Below, in pieces: positions 23,721 to 32,176 of a DNA stretch of 40,661 nucleotides. Below the pieces are notes generated by a model. It made no database searches. It saw only the letters and a program-made list of their open reading frames with translations, and was not told where the DNA came from. Within the stretch, counting starts at the first letter, position 1, and each line of letters starts with the position of its first letter. Source of the DNA: Acuticoccus sp039189655 (GTDB lineage Bacteria > Pseudomonadota > Alphaproteobacteria > Rhizobiales > Amorphaceae). The stretch lies in NCBI GenBank assembly GCA_039189655.1, contig JBCCYN010000019.1, positions 1 through 40,661 of the forward strand. The letters run 5' to 3'. A program made the position numbers and the translations under genes.

Positions 23721-23750
23721 AATGAAATTTTGGAATTCCAAAATTTCATT
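23721..23750. promoter_or_regulatory. 30-bp perfect palindrome, likely GntR/FCD operator
   Basis: The sequence is a perfect inverted repeat without spacer: half-site AATGAAATTTTGGAA joined to its complement, centred at 23735/23736. Its core TGGAATTCCA has the dyad form typical of GntR/FCD operators. It lies 43 bp upstream of the preferred start of the first operon gene, where it could overlap the promoter or early transcript. The operon encodes its own FCD regulator, so autoregulation is the simplest reading. Confidence 0.75.
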
Positions 23751-23892
23751 TACTCACCTATGAATTGGTGGTCGGCGTGATCTCGATCCGAAATGCCTTT
23801 GGGTGTTCTCTGCGAAAAACGCCACTTTGGAGTGCTGGGTGAGATCGAAATTTTCGAGCCAGGGAATCCCTGCGAAAGGCTCCGAAGAAGAG

Positions 23893-24239
23893 GTGGGCAA
23901 TGGCTCATCTTACATCGCCGATGACGTTGCCAGATGGCACTAGGACCAGTGCATTGACCACGTCCGCGGCGCGCCTAACCATGCGCAGACGCAAGGCAAG
24001 ATCGAGAGTTGGCACGAGACCCTGAACAACCGCATTCTCCTGGAGAACCACTACATGCCGGTGCGCTCGATTTCGCCGTCGGCGACTATGTCGACCACTA
24101 CAATCCCCTCTGAGTTCACAAGAGCCTCGGCAAAGTCACGCCGGCCGACGCCGCCTTCGGTCGGGCCCCTGCCGTCCTCGAGGAGAGGTCGAACATTAAA
24201 CAACGCGCCATCCGTCAGCGCAGCTTGCACAACCTTTAA
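23893..24239 (+). pseudogene. IS3-type transposase (integrase core), C-terminal remnant
   Basis: This is a decayed C-terminal part of an IS3-family DDE transposase. It reads NGSSYIADDVARWH, stop, then DQCIDHVRGAPNHAQTQGKIE, SWHETLNNRILLENHYMP. After a frameshift near 24058 comes ALDFAVGDYVDHYN, then a TGA, then VHKSLGKVTPADAAFGRAP and NIKQRAIRQRSLHNL ending at TAA 24237-24239. Lesions seen are a TAG at 23941-23943, the frameshift, the TGA, and a glycine just before NGSSY where functional members have the catalytic aspartate (DNGS). The N-terminal half is missing. It cannot be active. Confidence 0.85.
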
Positions 24240-25606
24240 CAGGCGGCATGACCTCAAACAGAAAGAGCCAGTCCCTCCTGGAGGTCATGCTCTCCGAGGT
24301 TCCAAATTATCTGATGGCGGGCACTCGATGCCCATCGAGAAACGCCACTTCCGCTGACCTATCAAGCGCGCCAAGAAAGGGACCTCTGCCGGCGGAGACA
24401 CCCACAAGCGGTCCGTTCTTCGCGCTCCGCTACTTCTAACTACCGACTTGCGGGCACGAATGCGCGGCGGCTTTCTTCTAAGTGTTCGATGTTCGCGTTG
24501 AGTTCGGCAGCGGTTCGATTTGTCGTCCTTGGCCCGTGTAGCTTGTCTCAGCGGAACTCTCGTTCCTACCAAGTGAAGGTGCCCATGCCACCCATGCCGG
24601 CGACAAAGAGTTTTTTTGGGCCCTGACGCAAGGGCTACGGTGGACGCTTGACTGGTCCATGGAGCCACCAAGCAACCGGCTTCATCGACACAAATCCAGT
24701 CTCCGCTGTTAGTCGCATCATTGGCCTCGGCTCCAACGCGAACCCGGACTTGAGGGCGGCATGGCGGAAAGGTGGATAGTGGCATCGCGACCTTGGTCAA
24801 TACCACGTCACAGTGTTGACCGGCGCACGAGTTTGCCAACTACACAGTCTGACTGTTTGGGCGCAGATTGAACTCGAGGCAGTCCAAACTGCGCAATCGC
24901 GGCGCGCTATCATCCTCCAGGATCATATAAATCCCAAAACTAGAGCGTGTCATATGATCGCACGATTTGTTGTTGGTGCCCGCCAGTCTGTCCCTCGGAC
25001 CGATAAAAATGTTTGCGTAACGCGAGAAGCACGACAGCCCGCATTCGTCGACCAAGAAGCAGAACGCTATGCGGTTCGTCGGCGCGGCCCTTCGCAAATT
25101 CCAATACCGCTGGAGATGCAATCTTAAATTTTTTTCACCTTGCCCGAGCAAGTCGCTAGTCAGATGCACGCGGACCTGTCACGCCCAGTTAGCCCGACGC
25201 GATTGGCCTCCACGATTCGACTGGCACTGGCCTGCGCTGCGGTCTGCCAACTCGGGACATGGCGACGACAACGGGAATCCACAACTAGTGGGGAACGAAC
25301 GAGCACAGTGATTGGGTACAACGGCAGACGGTAGAGGTCTCAACGGGGAACGAAAAACGTTTGTTTTCGGGGACCTTACGGCGATCGACAGAGGCGAGTG
25401 AGCACGTTTTGATTTGGATATCTTTTCCAAAATTTTAGAGCCAGGCATGTTGAGCGAATCACTCACAACCATCGGGGCGATTGCGACCACCTTGAAAAAC
25501 TGGAGAACGTCAAAAACTAAGCTAAGGTGGCACCTCGTTTGCAAAGGGAAATTGGTTCCTACCAGTGCCGCATCGGCGAGGATGCTGTTGAAAGCAGGAC
25601 GAGAGA
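24240..25606. other. About 1.3 kb without a supportable gene
   Basis: The first 200 bp resemble the tail of an insertion element beyond its transposase. Several overlapping open frames follow on both strands, but none has family motifs, a good start site or sustained coding character. A minus-strand stretch at roughly 24440-24840 gives short peptide-like pieces in different frames and might be a badly decayed gene. No tRNA or CRISPR is seen. A variant of the 11-base string AAACGCCACTT occurs at 24339-24349 and 23817-23827, flanking the IS3 remnant. Confidence 0.35.
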
Positions 25607-28582
25607 GTGGATAGGGACACTTCCGTTACGCCTTGGCCCAAGCAGTACGCGGGCATCCTTCCGGTTATTCGGCGGGAGTGGGATGTCAAAGGCGAAATTT
25701 TGCTCACCCGTCAGCTGGGCGGGGGCAAGTCCGGTGCGTTGGTCTTCTTTGTGGATATCTCCACGCGCAGCTTTGCGGGCCAGGCGATCTTAAAACTCGA
25801 TCACCCCCACGACCCTGAGGACCAAGAACAACACGAAGCAGCTTTGTTCGCTCGGGCGATAGACGACGCTCCGCGATTTGCGTCAGCCCACCTGCCAAAG
25901 CTTCTACACACCGCGCACCATGATCACCAGATGGCGATCTTGTCGAAGATCGCTGGCCGTGGCCTTGAGTATGTGGAGCCTTGGTTCGACTGTCAGTTCG
26001 ATCGGAAAGTGAAGTCAGTAAGGAAAGCATCGCTCGATCTGCTGGAGGTTTGGAACGCAAATTATCGCATGAGTGATGGTTTGCAGATGCCCCAAGACCT
26101 GTTGCGTGGCTGGCTTGACTACCGGATCGACCCGACCAGGGGCGGACGCATTCACGAGTTCGTTGAGCAAGAGTGCGGCATATCTCCCGGAATGCAGTCC
26201 ATGACCTACGAAGGTCGATGGTACCCAAACCCCCTCGCTTTCATCGATGGCGCGGAGACGGCGCCGAAACAGCTCCGCCTGCGTGGCGCGCTGGGCCATT
26301 GTCACGGCGACTTCCACGGCCTCAACTTGCTCATTGGTAGACGGGAAAATGCCGGGTTTGATTATTATCTCATCGATCTTGCCATGTACGAAGGCGAGCA
26401 ATTTTTATTCTATGATCATGCATATTTTGAACTTACATTACTTCTACGTTCTCGTGGAGATGTTCCGCCAAGCACGTGGGCGGCATTAGTTGATCAACTT
26501 AATCGGTTTGACCGACAAATTGAACTCCATGATCTGCGTACGGATGACGTGGGACTTGTTGAGTTGGTGCTGGCGGTTCGTGACGGTCCGGTCAGCTGGA
26601 TTGAAAAGTACGAAGCAAACCGGCTTTCGTTCTTGGAGAGCCAGATGCTGCTTGCCCGCATCGCCGCTGGACTGAACTTTACACACAAGCGCATTTCCAA
26701 GACGTCGCGACAGATGGCATTTCTCTACGCCGCAGCAAATTTAAAGGAATATCTCGAACTCCACAGGCTGGATTGGCAAAAAGATGGTCCCGTATTTATA
26801 AGCGGCGATCCCTCCCAGCACCCCCAGCCAACCGAGTTTACGGCCGAGGCTGACAGATCGAGCGAACGATCCGCGTTGGTGCCGTTGAAACCATCCGCAT
26901 CGACTTCTTATCCGAGTTCAATACGTCGGCAGGGACTCGCAGTCTATCTCGGTCTTGGATTGACCGTTGTACTGGTAGTGCTCGCAGTTCTGATCGGTCG
27001 TGAAACGTTCTGGGGCGATGATACTAGAGTATCAACTACAGGCACTCCTGAGAGCACAGAAAAAAGTGTAGCTCAGCGTGCAACAGAATCTAAAATTTCT
27101 TTAGCAGTACTCCCATTTCGCAATATAAGTCCAGGCCAAGATGACGAATTTGCCGATGGGCTTTCGATCGACGTCGCGGGGTTCTTTGCTCAGACGGGAA
27201 CTTTTCGCATGCCGGGCAACACCTCAACTTTCCAGTTTAAAGGCGACGACTATGGTGATGCCCGTACCGTCGGTGAGGCTCTCAACGTAGAGTATATTCT
27301 GGAAGGCACTATCCGGAAGAATAATAACAACTTAAGGATTTCTGTGGATTTAGTCCGCACGGAAGACGATTTTTTGGTTAACTCTCATGCCTTTGACGAA
27401 AAGGTAGATGACGTTTTTGCTGCACAAAAGAGGATTGCGGGCGAAATTGGTAATATGTTCGCGACTCTGATCAGCGCCGATGATCAACAGCTTAACTTGC
27501 CACAGTCGGACGATCCCAGTGTTTATCAACTCTTTCTAAGGGCTCAACATCTCTTGCAACGACCAAGCCGTGGCTTGGCGGATGCTATGACAATGCTTGA
27601 AGAAGCGCTTGAAAAGAGCCCAAATTTTGCTGCTGGATGGGCAAATCTATCGCTAGTATACGACCTGATACCAACGTACGTGAATGATATTGACGGTAAG
27701 CCGGTCAATGCAGCTGCCTACTACAGGAATGCGAGGGAAGCTGCTTTACGGGCTGAAGACATTAATCCCGATCTGCCAGTAGTGCATCATGCGCTCGGCA
27801 CGAGCTACACTCGTGGAAACCAATGGATTGAGGCGGAAAAAGAGTTTGAGGCAGGGTTGCTCGCTGCCGGTGATGACGCGACAATTATGCAAGCCTACGC
27901 GGGGATGTTGTATTCTGTCGGTAAACACCAGAAGTCTGCCGAGTTGCTTCGCCAAGCGCAACAAGTGGATCCGTACAATCAGCTGCTTGCGCTCAACAAT
28001 GCGTTTGTAGCATTGCAGGGACATGAAGGCGACGCGGCCAGCGCGACAAACGAGAGCACACCGCAAGAAGAGAACGAACACAACGACCTTGCCGCTGTTC
28101 ATAAAATCTTCGAAAATTCGCGGCGATTGCGGCCCTATGCGCTCAGACTTCTCATTGATAACTCGGCGCGTATGGGCGAGATTGATCAAGTGCGCGATTT
28201 GATTGATCGCTGCGGTGACTGCGCAAGCGCGCTAAGAACCACCGCCCTGAATATCATCGATGAAGCGTCGAGTGAGCCAGCGGAGACCGTTTTCGAAAAA
28301 TACAAGGACTCTATCCTATTAGGATATGACTTCATCTACTCGTTTGGTGGAGATGAACTGGCGTTGAAAGCGTTCCGGTACTACGGTTTCGATGGTAAAT
28401 ACAATCCCCCCTTTTCTTCTGTGCCATGGTCTCTTGTTGATCAGATAGGCGATTCTGCGGAGTTTTTTGACGTTGCAGATGATATGGGTCTAACGAATTA
28501 TTGGAGCGAGCGGGGCGATCCGGATAATTGTACAGTCACCGAAGACAAGCGATTATCATGCACTCACAGTGACTCCGAGTAA
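25607..28582 (+). CDS. Membrane protein with APH-like kinase domain, TolB-like domain and TPR repeats
   Basis: This 991-residue protein has an unusual domain order. Residues 1-390 form an aminoglycoside-phosphotransferase-like kinase: glycine-rich loop LGGGKSGALVFFVD (37-50), ATP lysine 63, glutamate 77, catalytic loop HGDFHGLN (233-240) and metal-binding Asp257. The catalytic residues are present, so activity is plausible. A transmembrane helix lies at about 443-463 after a Ser/Pro-rich linker. Residues 497-622 match the TolB-N/FlgO-type domain (SLAVLPFRNIS, FADGLSIDV, YILEGTIRKNNNNLRISVDLVR) commonly found with adenylate cyclases and protein kinases. Residues 630-900 are TPR-like helices. 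The start is GTG 25607. Base composition falls in the second half, suggesting foreign origin. A signalling or defence role is a guess. Confidence 0.8.
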   Translation: MDRDTSVTPWPKQYAGILPVIRREWDVKGEILLTRQLGGGKSGALVFFVDISTRSFAGQAILKLDHPHDPEDQEQHEAALFARAIDDAPRFASAHLPKLLHTAHHDHQMAILSKIAGRGLEYVEPWFDCQFDRKVKSVRKASLDLLEVWNANYRMSDGLQMPQDLLRGWLDYRIDPTRGGRIHEFVEQECGISPGMQSMTYEGRWYPNPLAFIDGAETAPKQLRLRGALGHCHGDFHGLNLLIGRRENAGFDYYLIDLAMYEGEQFLFYDHAYFELTLLLRSRGDVPPSTWAALVDQLNRFDRQIELHDLRTDDVGLVELVLAVRDGPVSWIEKYEANRLSFLESQMLLARIAAGLNFTHKRISKTSRQMAFLYAAANLKEYLELHRLDWQKDGPVFISGDPSQHPQPTEFTAEADRSSERSALVPLKPSASTSYPSSIRRQGLAVYLGLGLTVVLVVLAVLIGRETFWGDDTRVSTTGTPESTEKSVAQRATESKISLAVLPFRNISPGQDDEFADGLSIDVAGFFAQTGTFRMPGNTSTFQFKGDDYGDARTVGEALNVEYILEGTIRKNNNNLRISVDLVRTEDDFLVNSHAFDEKVDDVFAAQKRIAGEIGNMFATLISADDQQLNLPQSDDPSVYQLFLRAQHLLQRPSRGLADAMTMLEEALEKSPNFAAGWANLSLVYDLIPTYVNDIDGKPVNAAAYYRNAREAALRAEDINPDLPVVHHALGTSYTRGNQWIEAEKEFEAGLLAAGDDATIMQAYAGMLYSVGKHQKSAELLRQAQQVDPYNQLLALNNAFVALQGHEGDAASATNESTPQEENEHNDLAAVHKIFENSRRLRPYALRLLIDNSARMGEIDQVRDLIDRCGDCASALRTTALNIIDEASSEPAETVFEKYKDSILLGYDFIYSFGGDELALKAFRYYGFDGKYNPPFSSVPWSLVDQIGDSAEFFDVADDMGLTNYWSERGDPDNCTVTEDKRLSCTHSDSE

Positions 28583-28981
28583 GAACCTATTTTCGTGAAT
28601 CCTTGTGCCGAGCTTTTCGGATATATCTTTCGCGCGCCAAGCGAACGATGCGCCATGGAATGTTTCTTTCGCGGGAGCGTAGGAGGTGGTCAAACGCGCA
28701 TTCAGCCCGATGGCTCGTCCGGCTGAATTCGGATTGCCCGGCGAGTGGTTGTTGGACATCTGAGCGTGATTTCGATGAGGCGTTTTCGGATCCGTCAAAA
28801 ACCCTCAAGCGCAGATTTGAGGCGCAATGCCGGTCCAAGGCATGGCGGTCCATACAGGTTCCAAGCGACGATCGCCGACGGATTTGTAAATCGTGATCCT
28901 CATGAGCAGGGGGTACGAACCTTCCTTTTCCCCTGCCCCTGACAAAGCGGCGGATCTACGCCGTCATACACTGACTACCAC
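28583..28981. other. No supportable gene
   Basis: This 399-bp gap lies between the kinase/TolB/TPR gene and the convergent end of the mrp operon. Short open frames on both strands look like chance. No RNA gene is recognised. It must hold transcription stops for both neighbours, but no strong hairpin with a T-run stands out. Confidence 0.4.
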
Positions 28982-29332
28982 TCAAGGGGCAGTGTCCACC
29001 TGGTCGGATAGCGCGTCGTGCTTGGTGAGGTCACAAGGCTTGTAGCCCACCAGGTAGGCCGCGCGTGCCAACAGATGGGCCGACACAGGCGCCGTGAGCA
29101 GGAAGAAGACGACACCCGCGAGTGCACGCATCACAATGTCCCCGGTTTCGGCGTTGACGGCGAGAGCCACCAAGAGAACGCCTGAGCCGAGAGTACCTGC
29201 CTTCGAGGCCGCATGCATGCGCATGTAAAGATCATCAAGCCGCAAAACCCCAATGGCGGCGACGAGCACGAACCCTGCCCCGAAGATGCATAGGAGGCCG
29301 GCGATCACCATTAGGACGTCCTCAGTCGACAT
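28982..29332 (-). CDS. mnhG: Mrp-type cation/proton antiporter subunit G
   Basis: This is a small membrane subunit of the multi-subunit Na+(K+)/H+ antiporter, 116 residues with three hydrophobic helices. The stretch GVLRLDDLYMRMHAASKAGTLGSGVLL is the hallmark of MrpG/PhaG. ATG 29332 overlaps the end of the F subunit by 11 bases; the longer open frame upstream lies inside the F gene. It is the last gene of the operon. Confidence 0.92.
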   Translation of the reverse strand: MSTEDVLMVIAGLLCIFGAGFVLVAAIGVLRLDDLYMRMHAASKAGTLGSGVLLVALAVNAETGDIVMRALAGVVFFLLTAPVSAHLLARAAYLVGYKPCDLTKHDALSDQVDTAP

Positions 29333-29669
29333 GGTGCGCCTCCGCGGTCTCGCGTTGCGGCGGCGGATCGGATGGCAGACCCTCGAGCGCAACGCTGCCT
29401 CGCCGAAGGACGAAGCGCGCCAGCGCAATGGTGGATAGGAAGCCCACAAGGCCGAGCGCGATGGCGATGTCCACGTAAACGGCAAAGCCCGTCGCGATGC
29501 CGAACGCGGCGATGTAGCCGATGGCGACAGCAACGAGGAGATCAAGGGCGAGGATCCGGTCTGGCAGCGTGGGTCCGCGAACGATGCGCACCAGGATCAA
29601 CGCAAACGCGAGAGAGAGTACGCCAAACGTGATGACCAGCGATAGTTCTAGAAAACCTTGGGCTGTCAT
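29322..29669 (-). CDS. mnhF: Mrp-type cation/proton antiporter subunit F
   Basis: This is a three-helix membrane subunit of 115 residues. RIVRGPTLPDRILALDLL between helices 1 and 2 is the conserved MrpF motif. The ATG at 29669 overlaps the stop of the E subunit as ATGA. The C-terminal tail (after FVLRRG) is longer and more polar than in many relatives. Confidence 0.92.
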   Translation of the reverse strand: MTAQGFLELSLVITFGVLSLAFALILVRIVRGPTLPDRILALDLLVAVAIGYIAAFGIATGFAVYVDIAIALGLVGFLSTIALARFVLRRGSVALEGLPSDPPPQRETAEAHHVD

Positions 29670-30142
29670 GGATGAAATACCCTTGCAATGCGCCCTTCAA
29701 AACTTGCCTTGATATCGCTCACCACCGCGTCCGGCTCGGGCGCGTCGATGGCGTGGATGTAAAGGGTCTGCCGGTCGTCGCTCACGTCCATCGATAAGGT
29801 GCCCGGCGTCAGCGTGATGAGATTGGCAAGGAGCGTGATCTCCGCATCCGTTTTCAGGTTGAGCGGATAGGCAATGATGGCAGGGCGCAGCGTTCGCCTG
29901 GGGCTCAGCACGATGATGGCCACATTTACAGAGGATTTTATGAGTTCCCAAAGGAAGGTGAACGCAAGCGACACGGCGCCAAAAAACTGCCGGAAGTGCG
30001 ATAGCGAGCCCACCTGATTGCGGATCAGCATGAGGGAAACGCCGGAGAGGACGAAGCCGAATGCGAGATTGATGAAGGCGAAGGAGCCGGTCACCGATGC
30101 CCAAGCGAGCGCCAGGAGAACATTGATGAGGATGGTTGCCAT
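29666..30142 (-). CDS. mnhE: Mrp-type cation/proton antiporter subunit E
   Basis: This is subunit E, 158 residues. It has two to three N-terminal helices, then a cytoplasmic domain with the MrpE pattern: NVAIIVLSPRRTLRPAII, LITLTPGTLSMDVSDD and LYIHAID. It starts four bases after the D-subunit stop and overlaps the F subunit (ATGA). Confidence 0.93.
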   Translation of the reverse strand: MATILINVLLALAWASVTGSFAFINLAFGFVLSGVSLMLIRNQVGSLSHFRQFFGAVSLAFTFLWELIKSSVNVAIIVLSPRRTLRPAIIAYPLNLKTDAEITLLANLITLTPGTLSMDVSDDRQTLYIHAIDAPEPDAVVSDIKASFEGRIARVFHP

Positions 30143-30146
30143 GACC

Positions 30147-31808
30147 TCAGTTCACCTCCAACACGCGTTCTACGTAAAGGGTGGGATCAAGGAGTGTCGC
30201 CGCACCGATCGTTGCGGGCTCGATCACGATCCCCGGAAATATGCCAAGACCGATGACCACTGCCGCGAGGAGAACGATGGGAAGCCCCATACCAGGGGGG
30301 GCACCCGCGGGCTGTTGGGACGGATCGCCTTCCACTGGCGTATCGGCAGGCTTCAGAAACATTAGAGCCCAGGTGCGCCCCACGACGATCGTGGTGAGAA
30401 ACCCGCTCACGATCACGCCGAGTGTACCCGTCACGGCCAGCCAATCTGAGGACTTTAGCGCGGCATCAATGAGCATGAATTTTGGCCAGAAGCCCGAAAA
30501 GGGCGGAAGGCCGGCCGCTGCAAACCCGAAAACCAGGAAGAGGGCAGCCGCGAGGGCATGTCGCCCGTAAAGGCCGCCAGAGCGCCACAGGAGGCTCGTC
30601 CCGGTAAGCCTCTGGACGTAGCCGAGCACCAAGAAGAACGCGGTCATGACAAAGATGGAGTGGACGGCATAGGCAATCGCGCCGGAAAGGCCATCGCGCG
30701 TTCCTATCCCCACACCGATCAGCATTACGCCAACGCCTGAGATGACCAGGAACGCCGCCATGCGCTTGAGGTCAGATCGGGCGAGGGCCCCAAGTGCGCC
30801 AAGGATAGCCGTTAAGACGCCCACCACCGCGATGATAGGCATGAACGCCTCGCCGTCAGCTCCAAACAGCATCACCATGACCCGCATCAACGAGTAGACG
30901 CCCACCTTGGTGAGAAGCCCGGCAAAGATCGCCGATACGATGACTTTTGGCGTGTGATAGGACGCGGGAAGCCAAAAGTGGAGCGGGAAGGCGGCCGCTT
31001 TCATGGCAAAGGCAAGCACGAAGAGCGCGCCTATGGTGGCGGTGGGCGCAACGGGGTTGTTCGCGAGCGCAGTCGTGAGGTCCGCCATGTTGAGGGTGCC
31101 GGTCGAGCCATAGGTGAGGCCGACGGCGATCAAGAACACTGTGGTGGCGATGAGGTTGAGTACGCCGTATTTCACCGCACCATCCATCTGGATGCGCGTA
31201 CCCCCCAGGATCATCAGACCGAAGGACGAGATCAGAAAGACTTCGAACCAGACGTAAAGATTAAAGAGGTCGCCGGTGGAGAAGGCGCCGTTCACTCCGC
31301 AGATGAGGAGGAGGTAGAAGCTGTAAAAGCCGTACTGCACTCCCGGCCCATCAATGTCGGAGCGGGCGTAGCCGAGCCCAATGAGGCCGACGATGGAGCT
31401 GGCGAGCACCAGGAGAGCACTGAGGGAATCGATGGCGACGACAATGCCGAAGGGCGGCATCCAATTGCCCATGGCCATAATTTGCGGGCCCTGGGCCGCC
31501 ACGAGCGCGGAAAGGCCCACGGCACTGAAAAGCGTTGCCACCATGAAGCCAACCGCCACTGGGGCTTGCCAGCGGGGGAAGCTCCGCAGCGCCAAGGTGA
31601 GCCCCGAGCCGAGCAGCGGAATGATAATGGGAAAGGCCACGAGCCACCCTACAAGTGACTGATCTTGCGACAACATCGCAGGCGCGGCGTCTATGGTTTC
31701 GCTGCTCTCTTTGCTCGCAGCCGCCGCCAATGCGGTGCCCGACCAGAGCGTGATTGCGCCCAGCGAAAGGACAAGACCTGCAGCTCGAGGCACGACGTTT
31801 CTACCCAT
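30147..31808 (-). CDS. mnhD: Mrp-type cation/proton antiporter subunit D, with N-terminal extension
   Basis: This is an antiporter-like proton-pumping subunit related to complex I NuoM/N, 553 residues; usual MrpD length is about 490-500. Key parts are the transmembrane glutamate in NLYVWFEVFLISSFGLM, the lysine in AMKAAAFPLHFWLPASYHTPK, and LTKVGVYSLMRV. Before the usual first helix there is an extra segment of about 50 residues: basic start, hydrophobic core and ALAAAASKESSE, which looks like a cleavable signal peptide. ATG 31808 overlaps the C-subunit stop as TGATG. A later start would give a standard-length protein, but no better ribosome site was found. Confidence 0.92.
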   Translation of the reverse strand: MGRNVVPRAAGLVLSLGAITLWSGTALAAAASKESSETIDAAPAMLSQDQSLVGWLVAFPIIIPLLGSGLTLALRSFPRWQAPVAVGFMVATLFSAVGLSALVAAQGPQIMAMGNWMPPFGIVVAIDSLSALLVLASSIVGLIGLGYARSDIDGPGVQYGFYSFYLLLICGVNGAFSTGDLFNLYVWFEVFLISSFGLMILGGTRIQMDGAVKYGVLNLIATTVFLIAVGLTYGSTGTLNMADLTTALANNPVAPTATIGALFVLAFAMKAAAFPLHFWLPASYHTPKVIVSAIFAGLLTKVGVYSLMRVMVMLFGADGEAFMPIIAVVGVLTAILGALGALARSDLKRMAAFLVISGVGVMLIGVGIGTRDGLSGAIAYAVHSIFVMTAFFLVLGYVQRLTGTSLLWRSGGLYGRHALAAALFLVFGFAAAGLPPFSGFWPKFMLIDAALKSSDWLAVTGTLGVIVSGFLTTIVVGRTWALMFLKPADTPVEGDPSQQPAGAPPGMGLPIVLLAAVVIGLGIFPGIVIEPATIGAATLLDPTLYVERVLEVN

Positions 31809-32176
31809 CAATAGCTGAGCGGCGGACGGGTCGGAAACGATTCGGCAAGCCGCATATCGTCCACCGCGTCGGTGTCGAGGGATTGATAGGCGCGGAAGGC
31901 GAGCACCAGGAGAAAAGCAAATATCGAGAACGAAATCACGATGGCCGTGAGGATGAGTGCTTGGGGAAGCGGATTGGCAGCCCCCACTGGCGCCGCGGTA
32001 TCCGTGATCACCGGTGGTATGGCTTCTGTGAGGCGGCCGGCGGTGAATATTAAAAGGTTCACCGCATTACCGAAGATCGAAATACCTAAAAGGATGCGCA
32101 CAAAACGCGGCGAAAGCATCAGGTAAATGCCTGCCGCAAAGAAAAGACCCACGACGACGCAAAGGACGGTCTCCAT
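31808..32176 (-). CDS. mnhC: Mrp-type cation/proton antiporter subunit C
   Basis: This is a three-helix NuoK-like subunit, 122 residues. Visible are GIYLMLSPRFVRILLGISIFGNAVNLLIF and the DPLPQALILTAIVI-like segment (here ANPLPQALILTAIVISFS). ATG 32176 shares bases with the B-subunit stop (TAATG), and its own stop shares a base with the D-subunit start (TGATG). The frame is open upstream within the B gene, but that part is out of register with the family. Confidence 0.93.
   Translation of the reverse strand: METVLCVVVGLFFAAGIYLMLSPRFVRILLGISIFGNAVNLLIFTAGRLTEAIPPVITDTAAPVGAANPLPQALILTAIVISFSIFAFLLVLAFRAYQSLDTDAVDDMRLAESFPTRPPLSY

Noticed and set aside
28587..28896. Small open frames on both strands after the kinase/TolB/TPR gene
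   Set aside because: No start signals, no recognisable motifs, and the two strands compete over the same bases.
30954..31658. 234-residue plus-strand frame opposite mnhD
   Set aside because: Charged, low-complexity antisense translation, while the minus strand encodes a complete MrpD.
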